Under the pieces are notes generated by a model, which saw only the letters and a list, made by a program, of their open reading frames with translations, was not told the origin of the DNA and did not search any database. The position numbers and the translations under genes were made by a program. Positions 37,340 through 48,149 of a DNA stretch of 64,000 bases are shown in pieces; position 1 is the first letter of the stretch, and each line of letters opens with the position of its first letter. This DNA comes from Vanilla planifolia (lineage: Eukaryota > Streptophyta > Magnoliopsida > Asparagales > Orchidaceae), in assembly GCA_023846275.1 (NCBI GenBank), contig CM043875.1, positions 24,122,593 through 24,186,592 of the forward strand, read 5' to 3'.

Positions 37340-38090
37340 ATCCTCCATTTTTGGTATCAGAGTTTCATTCGCAGTGTTCCAACTACCACAATAATCTACC
37401 GCAATTATCAGCCAAGTAGCTTCTTCTATTTCCCAATCTACGATAGCCAATTTCATGTTTCTATCAATTCCACCTCCATCAAGATGCTTGAAAAAAAATA
37501 CCCCCAAGTTTTGGGCCAACAACGACCAAAACTGCACTACAATCACCTGTTATAATTAGAAAAATGCACCTATAGCCACCCTTGGCCTCCAAAATGCACC
37601 ATGTGTTACATCCACGCACACGAAATACGTTGCGCAAGGCCACTCTACCTCCTACACATAACACTATCGCACCCACCATCTCGTGACTCGTTTATCGAAG
37701 CCATGATACAAAAACCAAAGCTGCTACTTAACTTTAACCACATCGATGCTCTGCCATAGTGGCATCCTTCACGACGTCTGCACATAATCACCACGCGATT
37801 TCCTTCGCCAAAAAAGAGAACAAGAACCCTAACACTGAACCAACTACATCGGCCCTATACTAGCTAATCCAGCATGTGCTGCTAAACATCAAACCAATCA
37901 ACCCGAACAATACCGCTGGTTGCCAAACCAACACATGAACTGATCTGGCACCCAAACCCACCACCCAAACAAAATTTTGCCAAACCAAAACCTAAACAAG
38001 AAATTTAACTTATTTCAAATTCTGTTTGGGAACTACTTTTCAAAGTCTTCGGTTAAGATTGTCCACCAAATTTTGTTACTCATTGGAAAC
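37340..38090 (+). mobile_element. LTR-retrotransposon primer-binding site and leader
   Basis: TGGTATCAGAG at about 37,353-37,363 is the classic plant LTR-element primer-binding site (initiator tRNA-Met). It is followed by about 650 bp of sequence clearly richer in C and less AT-rich than its neighbours, as is usual for the leader of copia-like elements. No gag or pol domain follows before the foldback element at 38,095, so it is a truncated fossil. An LTR should end just before 37,350, but its start was not found. Confidence 0.5.
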
Positions 38091-38094
38091 ACAA

Positions 38095-38885
38095 GTACTT
38101 TTTTTAATTTTTTTTCAAAAATTTTACAAAGATAAAAATAGGCAATTTCCGACAAGTCTTTCTGAATTTGGAAACAAAAAATAAAGATGATGTAATGTAT
38201 AGAAATTTTGAGGTGATTTAGACAATTATTGTTTATATTTACTAATGATCATAAAAGATCAAATTTACTCCATGGTAGTTTTTTTTTAAAAATAGGTAGA
38301 AAAAAATTCATAACAATCCGTAGAAGAGATCTATACTATAGTTCATTATGCAACTCAAATGGGAAATTGATGTGAGACCATTCTTTGGTGTTTGAAATTT
38401 GGTGATGCCAAGTTTTGTAAATCTCATCCATTAGAATCATTATTGTAGCTATCAAAGCATTTTCTCACTTACCCACCCAAGCTCTTTTATTGTTAGAAAA
38501 TAAAGGTTTTTAGGTAATTTTGTAATGGATTATGAAGTAAAAATTAGGTTGAGAGTGGTGGAGATTGATTTTAGACAAGATTAGCTAAAACCTTGAGTTG
38601 AACCAAACCAATAATTCGACTGAGTGTAGTGGTGTATTTTACGGATTGTTATGAATTTTTTTCTACCTACTTAAAAAAAAAACTACAATGGAGTAAATTT
38701 GATCTTTTATGTCATGCGTAAATATAAACAATAATTGTCTAAATCACCTAAAATTTCTATTCATTATATCATCTTTATTTTTTGTTAGTTACACTACAAG
38801 TGCACACACTTTTTAAAAAATAGTATTTTAAAATAAGGCTATTTTTATCTTTGTAAAATTTTTGAAAAAAAATTAAAAAAAGTAC
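38095..38885. mobile_element. 791-bp foldback/MITE-like element, full copy
   Basis: The ends are inverted copies of each other: GTACTTTTTTTAATTTTTTT at the left and its complement ending AAAAAAAGTAC at the right. The left arm is 38,095-38,322 and the right arm 38,639-38,885, around a non-coding core of about 315 bp with no transposase. The left arm carries a short substituted patch (about 38,147-38,177) not shared with the right arm or the second copy. I see no clear target-site duplication. Size and structure suggest a non-autonomous DNA element with long terminal inverted repeats. A truncated copy is at 55,923-56,477. Confidence 0.75.
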
Positions 38886-39106
38886 AATTTTAATGCACAA
38901 ATAAATGATCTTGAAAAGGAGTTACTGATAATGTGGTGTATTCCACTATATCAATTTTTCTTTGGGATAACCTACAAACTTTGGCATTAATTTATGTGAA
39001 CTTAAGAATTTTAAGTTATTGAATTCGATTCTTTGATTTTTATATAAGTTCCTCTTGTTTGATGCATTCAAACAGGTATAGATTTCTAAACTTATATCTC
39101 AATTGA

Positions 39107-40365
39107 TGGTTTATCTTCTTTTCTAGTGGTTGAATTTGGTTAAGTATATATGCTATAGATAACATTTTGAGTAATAATTTTTTTACATGCTATTTCTTAT
39201 CGGTAAAATGTTTTGCTAATAGGTACAGAGTTTTTGCATATGGACAAACAAGCAATAGTAAGATGTTTACCATGAGAGGATCTGCCAGTCAACCGGGAAT
39301 CATACCACTTTCTGTTCATGGGTTATTCAGAGTTATTCAAGAGATGGTTTACCTCTAAAACTATAAATCCTTTCTAGCCTTTTTTTATGAATATTTAATC
39401 TTAATTTATTGTTGTTATTTTATATTTTTCTGGTATGTTCCTTTTAAAGAATTATTTTTTATCTTACTTTTTAGCTTTTATTACATTTGCCTTTTTGAAC
39501 TAATAAAATAGTTTAACATCCATGTCCTCATTACTATATAGAAGTTCCTAACTATTAAAAATATTTTTCATCTACCAAACATAGATATGATTGTAATTAT
39601 TAATTAGCTTAACGTTTCATCTCTAAAAGAAATCACAGTTTTTGTAAAAATTAGTTTAATATCGTACTATCTGCATAGCTATTTAGTTTTATTTTTCTGT
39701 CATTTAGAAAGTGGATAGAGAGTTCCTTGTTTGAGTATCTTAGATGGAGATTACAATGAGGAGATCAATGACTTGTTGGCTCCTGAGCATTGAAAGTTGC
39801 AAATTAACTAATCACTTGAGGTATATTTCCAGTTTATTCAATATGGTTCTATGTAGCATCACTATGAACTTTATTTATTTCTATTTAAATTATAAGTTTT
39901 ACCTTATTTTTGAAGAGAGACATATATATTGCTGGTTTGAAAAATTGCATGGGAGCGGCTACTGTAAATGTTCATATTTGTCTCCCCAATGTGTCGATGA
40001 ACTATAAAACAAAAGAAATTGTGCCCTTAAGTGGACATGCTACTACTATATAACTGAAATGAGGAAATGAAGTTTTAGTCTTACATTCACCAAATTCCAT
40101 AAGTTGAACAACTTGTTCGGGGGAGGTAATAATATCCTCTTTCAAACCAGCAATATATATGTCTCTCTTCAAAAATAATTGAACTCAATTAATGTTTTTT
40201 CAATTGTGTTCAATGTGCTATTATTAACTCTTTTGTATTTTGTGAGTCTCTTTTAACTACAACGAGAAGCAAGGAATGCTCAAGAAGTTGCAAGAGCAGT
40301 CTATGATGAACTGGTTTGTATCCTCTCTCCAAGAATTTTTAGATGCATTGTTTACTCTACTTTTG
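39107..40365 (+). pseudogene. KIN-7O-like kinesin pseudogene, copy A
   Basis: Fragment of a CENP-E-like kinesin of the plant KIN-7O type (Arabidopsis At3g10180 family). Exon 39,223-39,346 gives VFAYGQTSNSKMFTMRGSAS then PGIIPLSVHGLF, the motor P-loop exon; the family has VFAYGQTNSGKTFTMRG. Its nucleotide-binding loop is altered (SGKT to NSKM). Exon 39,708-39,820 carries DREFLV, breaks, then NEEINDLLAPEH and KLQIN (family NEDINDLLAPEHRKLQI). Stops and a frameshift break it. The next two exons lie in a flipped block (39,906-40,175). A last exon ending at 40,313 reads NAQEVARAVYDEL. Copy A is the inverted partner of copy B (42,164-43,420) and is cut off at 40,365, where it joins the tail of copy B. 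Confidence 0.85.
39906..40175 (-). repeat. Flipped two-exon block in copy A
   Basis: The block is bounded by a 36-bp inverted repeat (39,906-39,941 and 40,140-40,175, core GAAGAGAGACATATATATTG). Inside, motor-domain exons run on the minus strand, opposite to the copy A exons on either side: IYIAGLKEDIITSPEQVVQL then MEFGE, and HRHIGETNMNIYSSRSHAIF at about 39,940-40,001. These belong directly after the LLAPEH exon in KIN-7O, so the block has been inverted relative to its flanks. The 36-bp repeat itself encodes part of the first flipped exon. Confidence 0.85.
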
Positions 40366-43300
40366 TTAGGGTAAAAATAAAAAATAATAGAAAATGTTAA
40401 TAAAAAAATAATTATTTGCAAAAACAAGATGCTTTCACTGCACTTAATATAGTGGACATGCTTTTAGTAAAATCAGAGTACTGCATTTCCTTTAAGCAAG
40501 TTGAAAATCCTATAAAATTTCATACCAAATTTCTAGGCTACATATCATAGGTTTACTTTCATAGATTTTTATTGTTATATTCACTAAGCGAAAGTATAAA
40601 CCACAGTTGCACTATGATTCATAAATACTTTGGATAGATTCTTTGTAAGACGAACAATTTCATTATTTGATATCTTAAGTTTCTCAGTTAGATTTTTATC
40701 TTTAGAGTCTGTAGTGGATTTTACGACCTCAAGTTTTAAAAGAGCTTCTTGTTACTGATCCAATCAACGAATAAGTATATGAATTAAAAAAAAAATATAG
40801 TGAAAGAAAGAACAGTTGCAATGCCATGCATTATTTGAATAATTATAATACCGAGACAATGTCTTCCTTTTGTCTTGAGAGATAGCTGACAGAATCTGCT
40901 GAATTTCTAGAAGCAGCTTTTGAATCGGATAACCTTCTTTTCTGCAAAATAAAACAGCTTCAACTTCTAAAATAGGATATCAAAATCAATAGATAGTTGA
41001 AGTACAATGACAGAGAAGCCTAGAAGCATTGATAAGAAATTAACACTAATTCAAAAATTAATTGTTCTGCAATTATAGGGATTCATACCATTCTAACAAG
41101 CTCCTCCTTCAACAGTTCTGCATCAACTAATGCAGTATTCAATTTGCTGGACATAACATCCAATTCAGTTTCTAGAATTTTATTTTTAACAACTCCTTCC
41201 TTTTCTCCAATTGTAATTTCCAAAGCCTCTTTCATCGAAGCGATACCAGCCTCCATCTCAAACGCACTGAATACAAACTTTTGATACTCATCCTAAAACA
41301 ATACATGCGACAAACATAATATACCAAACCAAATCAAATCGATTCACTTAATATAAGGAATTGAATATCAATCGCAAGTATAAATTAAACAGACAAAAAT
41401 CATAGATAAAATAAGCTTTGGAGTTCAAAAACCTTATCCATGTGCTCAGGCCTAGCTCAATAAAGTTCATGATTTGGTGAAGCATACTAAAATGTTAAGA
41501 AACAAACCTTTGTTCTTCTAGTTGCATCTCATATGTTTATTACTAGTTACTAACTAACTGATAAATTAACTAGCAATCGCTTAAGGCCTAGTATAAACAG
41601 AACACAAGCAGACTTCCATATCTGATATTTACCAGCAAATTTATTTGGGATACAGCATTTGAATCATGCTTCAACATATTGCGTTCTAGTATAGCTCGTT
41701 GACCTTCAGCCAAAACCAACTTTTGCTTTGAAAAGACGTGCCAAAGTATGAAAAAATTATATAAAGCACCAATGAGAACAACAATATATGCCATATCTAT
41801 TACACAAATGACAAATAAGCACAAAAAGATGCAACAATTACGAGCATTAGTTCAGAAAAGAAGGAGAAAAGCTGCATGAAGTCTTTGGGAATGGCTAAAA
41901 GATTTTCAAATGAATCTTTTAAAATGCCAAAGTGCAAAGCAATTTCTCCAACTTCAAAAAGCGTTTGAGTTGAGTCATCGAGTAACTCCTAAAAATATGA
42001 CAAACTAATTGTTATTTCTTTCCTTTTTTCACTCTGAAGAGAAGAGGTTCTAAAAGCCAAAGATTAGAATAGCTAGCATAAAAGTTTTTTCAAAATGAAG
42101 ATTTCAAAGTTCCAATATAAAAAAGAAATAATAAAAAGGAAAGATCATTTCCCTAGCAAAAGTAGAGTAAACAATGCATCTAAAAATTCTTGGAGAGAGG
42201 ATACAAACCAGTTCATCATAGACTGCTCTTGCAACTTCTTGAGCATTCCTTGCTTCTCGTTGTAGTTAAAAGAGACCCACAAAATACAAGAGAGTTAATA
42301 ATAGCACATTGAACACAATTGAAAAAACATTAATTGAGTTCAATTATTTTTGAAGAGAGACATATATATTGCTGGTTTGAAAGAGGATATTATTACCTCC
42401 CCCGAACAAGTTGTTCAACTTATGGAATTTGGTGAATGTAAGACTAAAACTTCATTTCCTCATTTCAGTTATATAGTAGTAGCATGTCCACTTAAGGGCA
42501 CAATTTCTTTTGTTTTATAGTTCATCGACACATTGGGGAGACAAATATGAACATTTACAGTAGCCGCTCCCATGCAATTTTTCAAACCAGCAATATATAT
42601 GTCTCTCTTCAAAAATAAGGTAGAACTTATAATTTAAATAGAAATAAATAAAGTTTATAGTGATGCTACATAGAACCATATTGAATAAACTGGAAATATA
42701 CCTCAAGTGATTCGTTAATTTGCAACTTTCAATGCTCAGGAGCCAACAAGTCATTGATCTCCTCATTGTTATCTCCATCTAAGATACTCAAACAAGGAAC
42801 TCTCTATCCACTTTCTAAATGACAAAAAAATAAAGCTAAATAGCTATGCAGATAATACGATATTAAACTAATTTTTACAAAAACTGTGATTTCTTTTAGA
42901 GATGAAACGTTAAGCTAATTAATAATTACAATCATATCTATGTTTGGTAGATGAAAAATATTTTTAATAGTTAAGAACTTCTATGTAGTAATGAGGACAT
43001 GGATGTTAAACTATTTTATTAGTTCAAAAAGACAAGTGTAATAAAAGCTAAAAAGTAAGATAAAAAATAATTCTTTAAAAGGAACATACCAGAAAAATAT
43101 AAAAAATAATGACAATAAATTAAGAAAAAATATTCATAAAAAAAGGCTAGAAATGATTTATAGTTTTAGAGGTAAACCATCTCTTGAGTAACTCTGAATA
43201 ACTCATGAACAGAAAATGGTATAATTCCCGGTTGACTGGCAGATCCTCTCATGCTATGTCTTACCACTGCTTGTTTGTCCATACGCAAAAAGTGTACCTG

Positions 43301-43420
43301 TTAGCAAAAAATTTTTCACAAATAAGACATAGCATGTAAAAAAATGATTACTCAAAATGTTATCTACAACATATACACTTAACCAAATTCAACCACTAGA
43401 AAAGAATATAAATCATAAAC
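40366..43420 (-). pseudogene. KIN-7O-like kinesin pseudogene, copy B (longest)
   Basis: The most complete copy. On the minus strand: 43,178-43,297, with the P-loop GQTSSGKT intact and PGIIPFSVHELF after a local deletion and stop; 42,702-42,814, with INDLLAPEH; a flipped block at 42,346-42,620; an exon of about 54 bp ending at 42,209 (NAQEVARAVYDEL); 41,842-41,988 (ELLDDSTQTLFEVGEIALHF...); 41,633-41,725 (QKLVLAEGQRAIL...); 41,089-41,292 (GIASMKEALEITIGEKEG...LLKEELVRM); 40,852-40,941 (KRRLSDSKAASRNSADSV...); 40,629-40,754 (QEALLKLEVVKS...). The coiled-coil exons have exact codon lengths and clean GT..AG borders; the last opens with TAA where copy C has CAA. The motor remnant is kinesin for certain. 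Assigning the coiled-coil exons to the same gene rests on order and strand. Confidence 0.85.
42346..42620 (+). repeat. Flipped two-exon block in copy B
   Basis: Counterpart of the 39,906-40,175 block. Here the two motor exons read on the plus strand, against the minus-strand flanks: about 42,356-42,437 (IYIAGLKEDIITSP...MEFGE, then donor gtaag) and 42,521-42,583 (acceptor ttttatag, HRHIGETNMNIYSSRSHAIF). Both are open. The flip therefore pre-dates the palindromic duplication or was spread by conversion between the arms. Confidence 0.85.
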
Positions 43421-44642
43421 TAATTACCTTTCTTGGAGTCAAAGTGAATATATATAACTTTTAATAAACTTTTTATAGCTACTTTGTCTTTACCATTTAT
43501 GTATTGGTGAGAAACTAATAAGTACATCAAGGGAGGACTTATCTCATTGAAAAGTCATAAAATTCCTTTACATGGAACATAGTTCCATTGTTAGTAAAGA
43601 TGGAGAATGGAGTCCCAAACCTTTTAAAGATGTAGATCATTAGCAAGTTATGAACCTCAACCATTAAATTAGGGGTTTTCCTTAATTAACTTAGAGAAAT
43701 AATCAATATAATTAAGATAGTGCCATCCACCTTTGTTTATAAGGAATGATTAGAGAAATCCTAAAACTCACATTGAGAAGGGGTAAGAAATCATGATAAT
43801 CGTCACTTGGCTATTTCCTTCAAGGAAGAGGAACACAAAGTTGGTAAAATATGAGCACATTCAAGGAACATACTTCCTCCACTTTTCTATTGTGTCTTGA
43901 AAAATATGAGCACTCAAAATTAAAACATATATGTAATAAAACTACAACAAAGAAGAGAAGTTGGCTAATCCATGTGGAATAAAGATCGACCATTGTTTGA
44001 CCAAGTGACCTCTAGATATGACCTTAACATCATAACGTCGTATACTTCATTCTTCCCTTGAGCCATCCAAAAACTTTTCCAATGCTCTATTTTAAAAGCT
44101 TGACTACATTCCTCATCAAAGGAATTGTTTTTATCAAACTTTATCTCTAAATAAATCCTTGATTTTATAATCTCGAAAGAAAACTTGCAGCATAAAATAA
44201 TTTGATTCCTCCATATAATAGTTGTTTACGATTTTCTTTCACTATGCACCCAACATTAATATTTCCAAAAACCAATGTCAAATATACTCTTCTATAATTA
44301 ACATAAATTATATATCACATTTTTCCAATGTTAACATACCAAATACTTATAATTAATATGGACCACAAACAAAAATTTAATAAACTATTAAACACATGTA
44401 TATATGCTTGTTGAGCTCATGTCAAATTTATTAAATTCAAACTACATAATATTATTACTGAACTGATACACTTCAAATGATTAAAGGTAACAAACTAAAT
44501 GAGATGAACTGGAAGCCTGAACAAAAGAGTTAGACAATGATCAAGGCAACCAAGTCTAGAAACTATGGATAGAACTCTTCAAAAGCTACAACTAAGATCT
44601 CAAGTGGTGAATCCAAGGTTTGTTAAGTTTTGAATGCATATT
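43421..44642 (-). mobile_element. Ty3/gypsy integrase fragment, left inverted-repeat arm
   Basis: Inverted copy of 57,461-58,663, about 1.2 kb with only scattered differences. Read on the minus strand it carries the integrase-core signature GTPFSIFTNNGTMF (family GVP..IVTDNGTQF) around 43,570-43,620. The fragment stops abruptly at 43,421, where kinesin copy B begins, whereas the right copy continues into further integrase sequence. This arm is therefore the derived one. It is a broken fossil without LTRs. Confidence 0.8.
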
Positions 44643-44794
44643 CTTTTGCTTCTTACAAAGGCTAGTCTGATGCAACATACATCTAGAAAAGTTAGAATCA
44701 ATTGTTAGGTTTTTCTCATTTCGTTGTTTATGTTAAACTTGTGATGAGTTTGGTTATTGTTGTTAATCCGAACAACATTTATTATCCCGAATGG

Positions 44795-45110
44795 AATTCT
44801 TATGAAACCTTCCTCTGGAAATTTAGAAAGTTTCAAGAGGATTGCCTTGAATGTTTCCTCCTACATCTTCATGGTTTCAGAAACGCTGAGACTCACTATC
44901 CCAAAGGCAAATGATTTGTTTTTTCTTAACACACGAGTGCGCAGGAGAGAGTTTCTAATCCCATACCAAACTGAAATGAGATGACATCTGTCATGTTACC
45001 AATTGAAGGCAGGCAGACTCGACTAAGATTTGTTTTTTATTTCCATGCAAGCAACTTGGACAACTATTGGATGAAGATCCTGCATTGATGGAACGTAGAG
45101 TGCAGTAGTG
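44795..45110 (+). pseudogene. DRP1-type dynamin GED fragment
   Basis: The + translation gives ESFKRIALNVSSYIFMVSET, then LRLTIPKA (44,832-44,912). In another frame it gives CKQLGQLLDEDPALMERRVQ (45,046-45,105). Plant DRP1/phragmoplastin dynamins have RRIASNVSSYINMVSETLRN..IPKA, a linker VYCQVREAKRSLL, then KQLSQLLDEDPALMERR in the C-terminal GTPase effector domain. The linker is only faintly visible (VRRREFL). A frame change and a stop after RRVQ show that it is dead. No introns interrupt this piece and no GTPase exons were found. In the family the protein pinches membrane at the cell plate and plasma membrane. It starts about 150 bp inside the left gypsy arm border. Confidence 0.8.
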
Positions 45111-45325
45111 CTACGATAATCATAGAGGTCACTTGTACATATTAGCTATGGGATAATATCATCTCTTTATCTATCATATTATCTCATAATAAGTGATAAA
45201 ATAAGGCTTATATCATCTCATAATATATTATATGCATATTTCATATCATAACACCATAATGCATGATGCGTAACATATGGCTTATAAAATGTAACTAAAA
45301 TGCATTAATATTTAGTGTTACTTAC

Positions 45326-45483
45326 ATTGTCTTCAACAACGGAAGACTTCGTTTCAATTTCACAGTTTTGATTTTCTTGTTTTGGTTTAGAAAGAAGACT
45401 TAGATTTTTGACGGGCCTAGAATGATTGGCAAACGGTTTGCTAAGCTTATTAACAATGCCTTGAGGTGTCGTTTGTTTACAAT
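45326..45483 (-). CDS. Unidentified exon-like open segment
   Basis: On the minus strand, a 158-bp segment lies between an acceptor-like tgtctcag and a strong donor (gtaagtaac). It is open in the frame reading QTTPQGIVNKLSKPFANHS, then RPVKNLSLLSKPKQ, then ETKSSVVEDN. The hydrophilic Ser/Lys/Pro-rich composition resembles a disordered N-terminal exon. I do not recognise the family, and no partner exons were found nearby. It may be one more captured exon. Confidence 0.35.
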
Positions 45484-45489
45484 CTGAGA

Positions 45490-47035
45490 CATTTTTTGTA
45501 AAAGATAAGTAATAAGTATATAAAATTAGATAAATTAAAAATAAAGGTTACAAAAATAAACTTTTTTTTTACTTCCATCAGCATCTATTCCATAAAAAAC
45601 TTCAAGATTGATCAATTTGTAAAAAAGAAAAATGAAATCCAATTAGTATTTAGCATAACCAATTTTCTTCATAATCTTATTGAAAAGAAATAAAATAAAT
45701 GGTAATCATGATCTTGTGTTTTACCTTAGAAGGCTCAAAAGTAGTAATCGTTATCTATCCCTCCAATAAATCATTTTAATATATTATGTACATGCACACA
45801 TGGAACACACTAAAATCCCTAAGACTATAATGACAACCATCTATTATTATCTATGAGAACATAAATTGGACAAAGTACATCTTTATTTAGATAATTAATA
45901 ATAAAAAATCTTAGATCTAAAAATAAAAATCATATTAATTATATACTAAAATTTAAAAGAAATACTGAACTCATAATATACGATTAATTCTAATTTCACC
46001 CATAATGATTAAGGCCAAAAGAACTCTCTTTTCCAACCTAAGTTACATATGCTAAATTTCAATAACATTTTAGAGTCTCAAATTGTCTTTAATCTTTTTT
46101 GGCAAATCAAATGCTTTTCAACTTAACTCAATGCTAATACAACAAGCACCATTTAAATCTAATTGGAATCTACCCAACTCAAAGCCAAACATGGAAGCTC
46201 AAAAAAATAATTAGAATATGAAGAGTGATAAGAAATTAGCCATATAATGTGTCCTTAAAGACAATACTTTGGTAAATTAAACAATGTCCTTGAAACTAAC
46301 ACAATAAACCAAACAAATGTTCTTATATTTTAGAACTTTACTAACACTGCAAAAAAGTTAAAGTTAAAGCATGTTGTACTCAAGTACCAACCAACATGCT
46401 TTGCACAAAGAAATTATAACATATTACCTGATTCAAAAGTGGTCGAAGCCTACAAAAGGGACCCCACTATGGGGGTTTAAATACAAAGTCAGCTAACAAC
46501 AGCTTAAGTAAAGGCTTGGGTAGGCACCCTTGTATTTGATGAGTCAAACATAAATGTTTATATCTCATATGGGCTTGTTTTAAATAAAATTATTAATATT
46601 TAATTAAGTCAAGCCATAAACTTTAAATGTCTAAAATAATGGTCTTCAAGACTCTTGGAGTCATGACAAGCTTCAAGGAAATTGAAGACATGCACTAAAA
46701 TTTTCATACTTGATTTTTTTTTATTTTTCTTGAATTTGATATGTCCAAATTTTGAGATGATGTTGCACACTAGCAATATTAATATTTAAAATAATTATAA
46801 ATTTAATAATTATTGAATTTTGTTTTTTGGGCCAAGCATTATTGATGAAAAGTATAGACATTAGTATTTGATTATTTAAAATTATTTAAGAATTATTTTT
46901 CAAGAATTTCTTTTCATAGTTATTTAGAAAACTTATAATACTATGATAATATGAAATTATTTTGTACACTTATATTAAAAATTTTGGCACACAAATTCTC
47001 ACAATACACCCTAAAACAACGTTAGTCTCTGGATT
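45490..47035. other. No recognisable feature
   Basis: AT-rich sequence with poly-A runs. No exon, element end or RNA gene could be supported. Confidence 0.4.
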
Positions 47036-47039
47036 TTTC

Positions 47040-47869
47040 ACTGTAGCATTGGGCGGGTCGACCCGACCTGACCACTGGCCCGTCCAGGCTTAAGAAATTA
47101 AAAAAAATAATATAATAAAAAATTTTGAACTGACCCAAAAGGGGCGCCGTAGTCCGAAGGAAGAAGGCCGTAGGGAACACTGAACGGAACACAGCGAATT
47201 CAGCCCGCAGTTAATACTAAACAGAATAGTGCGAGATCAAGTCAACCAGAACCAAGTAATTAAAAGGTCCAGATCAAGGCCTCCTAGATCCAATGGTCGG
47301 GATTAATCTCAAAAGGTAAAAACAAGATTCAATCAAAAACATCCATTTTTGGGCCCCGAATCGAACGGTGGCTGCTTTCCATCCATTACCCAAACGATTA
47401 TTTCATTTTAGAGCCATTGAGAGTGATTTTAGAGCTTAAATTTAAGCACTATAAATAGGGAAGGATGAAGAACTTCTAAAGGTTACAATTGGTTATTTCT
47501 CAAAGCTTTCAAATCACGATTTCGAGCAAATTCAAGTGAATACGGTGCTTCTAAATTCATAAAGAGAAGTGGCAAGAATGATTCCGAAATTAGAAGTTTT
47601 TGCTTCAACTATTTTTCAATATCTATTCCTCATTTTTCGGTCGTGTGTGCCTCCTATTTCTCTTAAAATTGTCTTAAGTTTTGCTAATTTTTGTATTTTT
47701 TTCATTGGGGTAAGGGCATCCCGGTAATTGTGCAAAAGTCTGGGGTTTGAGTTGAGCCCAGAAAAACTCAAGCAGGTTCAGGATTAGCCGTAGGTAAAAT
47801 CCTAAGTAGGATAGAGGTGAACCGTACGAAAAACCTCGCTTGTAATTTGGTGTTTTTAGTGTTGTTTTT
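47040..47869 (+). promoter_or_regulatory. GC-richer block with TATA box, possible LTR or promoter
   Basis: Base composition changes sharply at about 47,040 (GGGCGGGTCGACCCGACCTG). A good plant TATA box, CTATAAATAGGG, lies at 47,449-47,460, followed by a likely leader. This block with a TATA box and pyrimidine-rich downstream tract looks like the promoter part of an LTR, or the 5' end of a transcribed unit whose body includes the 69-bp tandem repeat. No matching second LTR and no primer-binding site were found. Confidence 0.45.
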
Positions 47870-48126
47870 ACCAGCTCCAGCCATTCCCTTTGGGTCTCGC
47901 ATTGCTCTCGTCGGCGATGAGTCGTGTTTCATAGCTTTACCAGCTAAAGCCATTCCCTTTGGGTCTCGCATTGCTCTCGTCTGTGATAAGTCGTGTTTCA
48001 TCGCTTTACCAGCTCCAGCCGTTCCCTTTGGGTCTTGCATTGCTCTCGTCGGTGATGAGTCATGTTTCATCGCTTTACTAGCTCCAATCGTTCCCTTTGG
48101 CTCTTGCATTGCTCTCGTCAGCAACT
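47870..48126. repeat. 69-bp tandem repeat, about 3.7 units
   Basis: The unit starting CCATTCCCTTTGGGTCTCGC recurs at 47,881, 47,950, 48,019 and 48,088, exactly 69 bp apart with few differences. As 69 is 23 codons, both strands stay open across the array: + gives PFGSRIALVGDESCFIALPA-like repeats and - gives RAMRDPKGMAGAGKAMKHD-like repeats. Whether either strand is translated cannot be decided from sequence. Confidence 0.9.
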
Positions 48127-48149
48127 CTTCGGCAACTCCAGAGCGATGC

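Larger units (their letters stand above)
39107..43420. repeat. Palindromic inverted duplication of the kinesin
   Basis: The arms 39,107-40,365 (+) and 42,164-43,420 (-) are inverted copies about 1.26 kb long. Over 39,744-40,007 versus 42,515-42,778 the two arms encode an 87-residue string differing at one residue. Near the outer ends (the P-loop exon and its intron) they differ much more. The spacer, 40,366-42,163, holds the remaining exons of copy B. Outer ends: 43,420 abuts the gypsy inverted repeat, and 39,107 abuts unassigned sequence near the foldback element. Confidence 0.9.

Noticed and set aside
37304-37679. Open frames on both strands after the primer-binding site at 37,353
   Set aside because: They lie in the GC-richer leader of an LTR element and carry no gag or host motif.
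39744-40007. 87-codon open frame repeated at 42,515-42,778
   Set aside because: Its frame is not the kinesin frame (that one reads NEEINDLLAPEH) and it crosses intron and flipped-block sequence. It is conserved only because the palindrome arms are similar.
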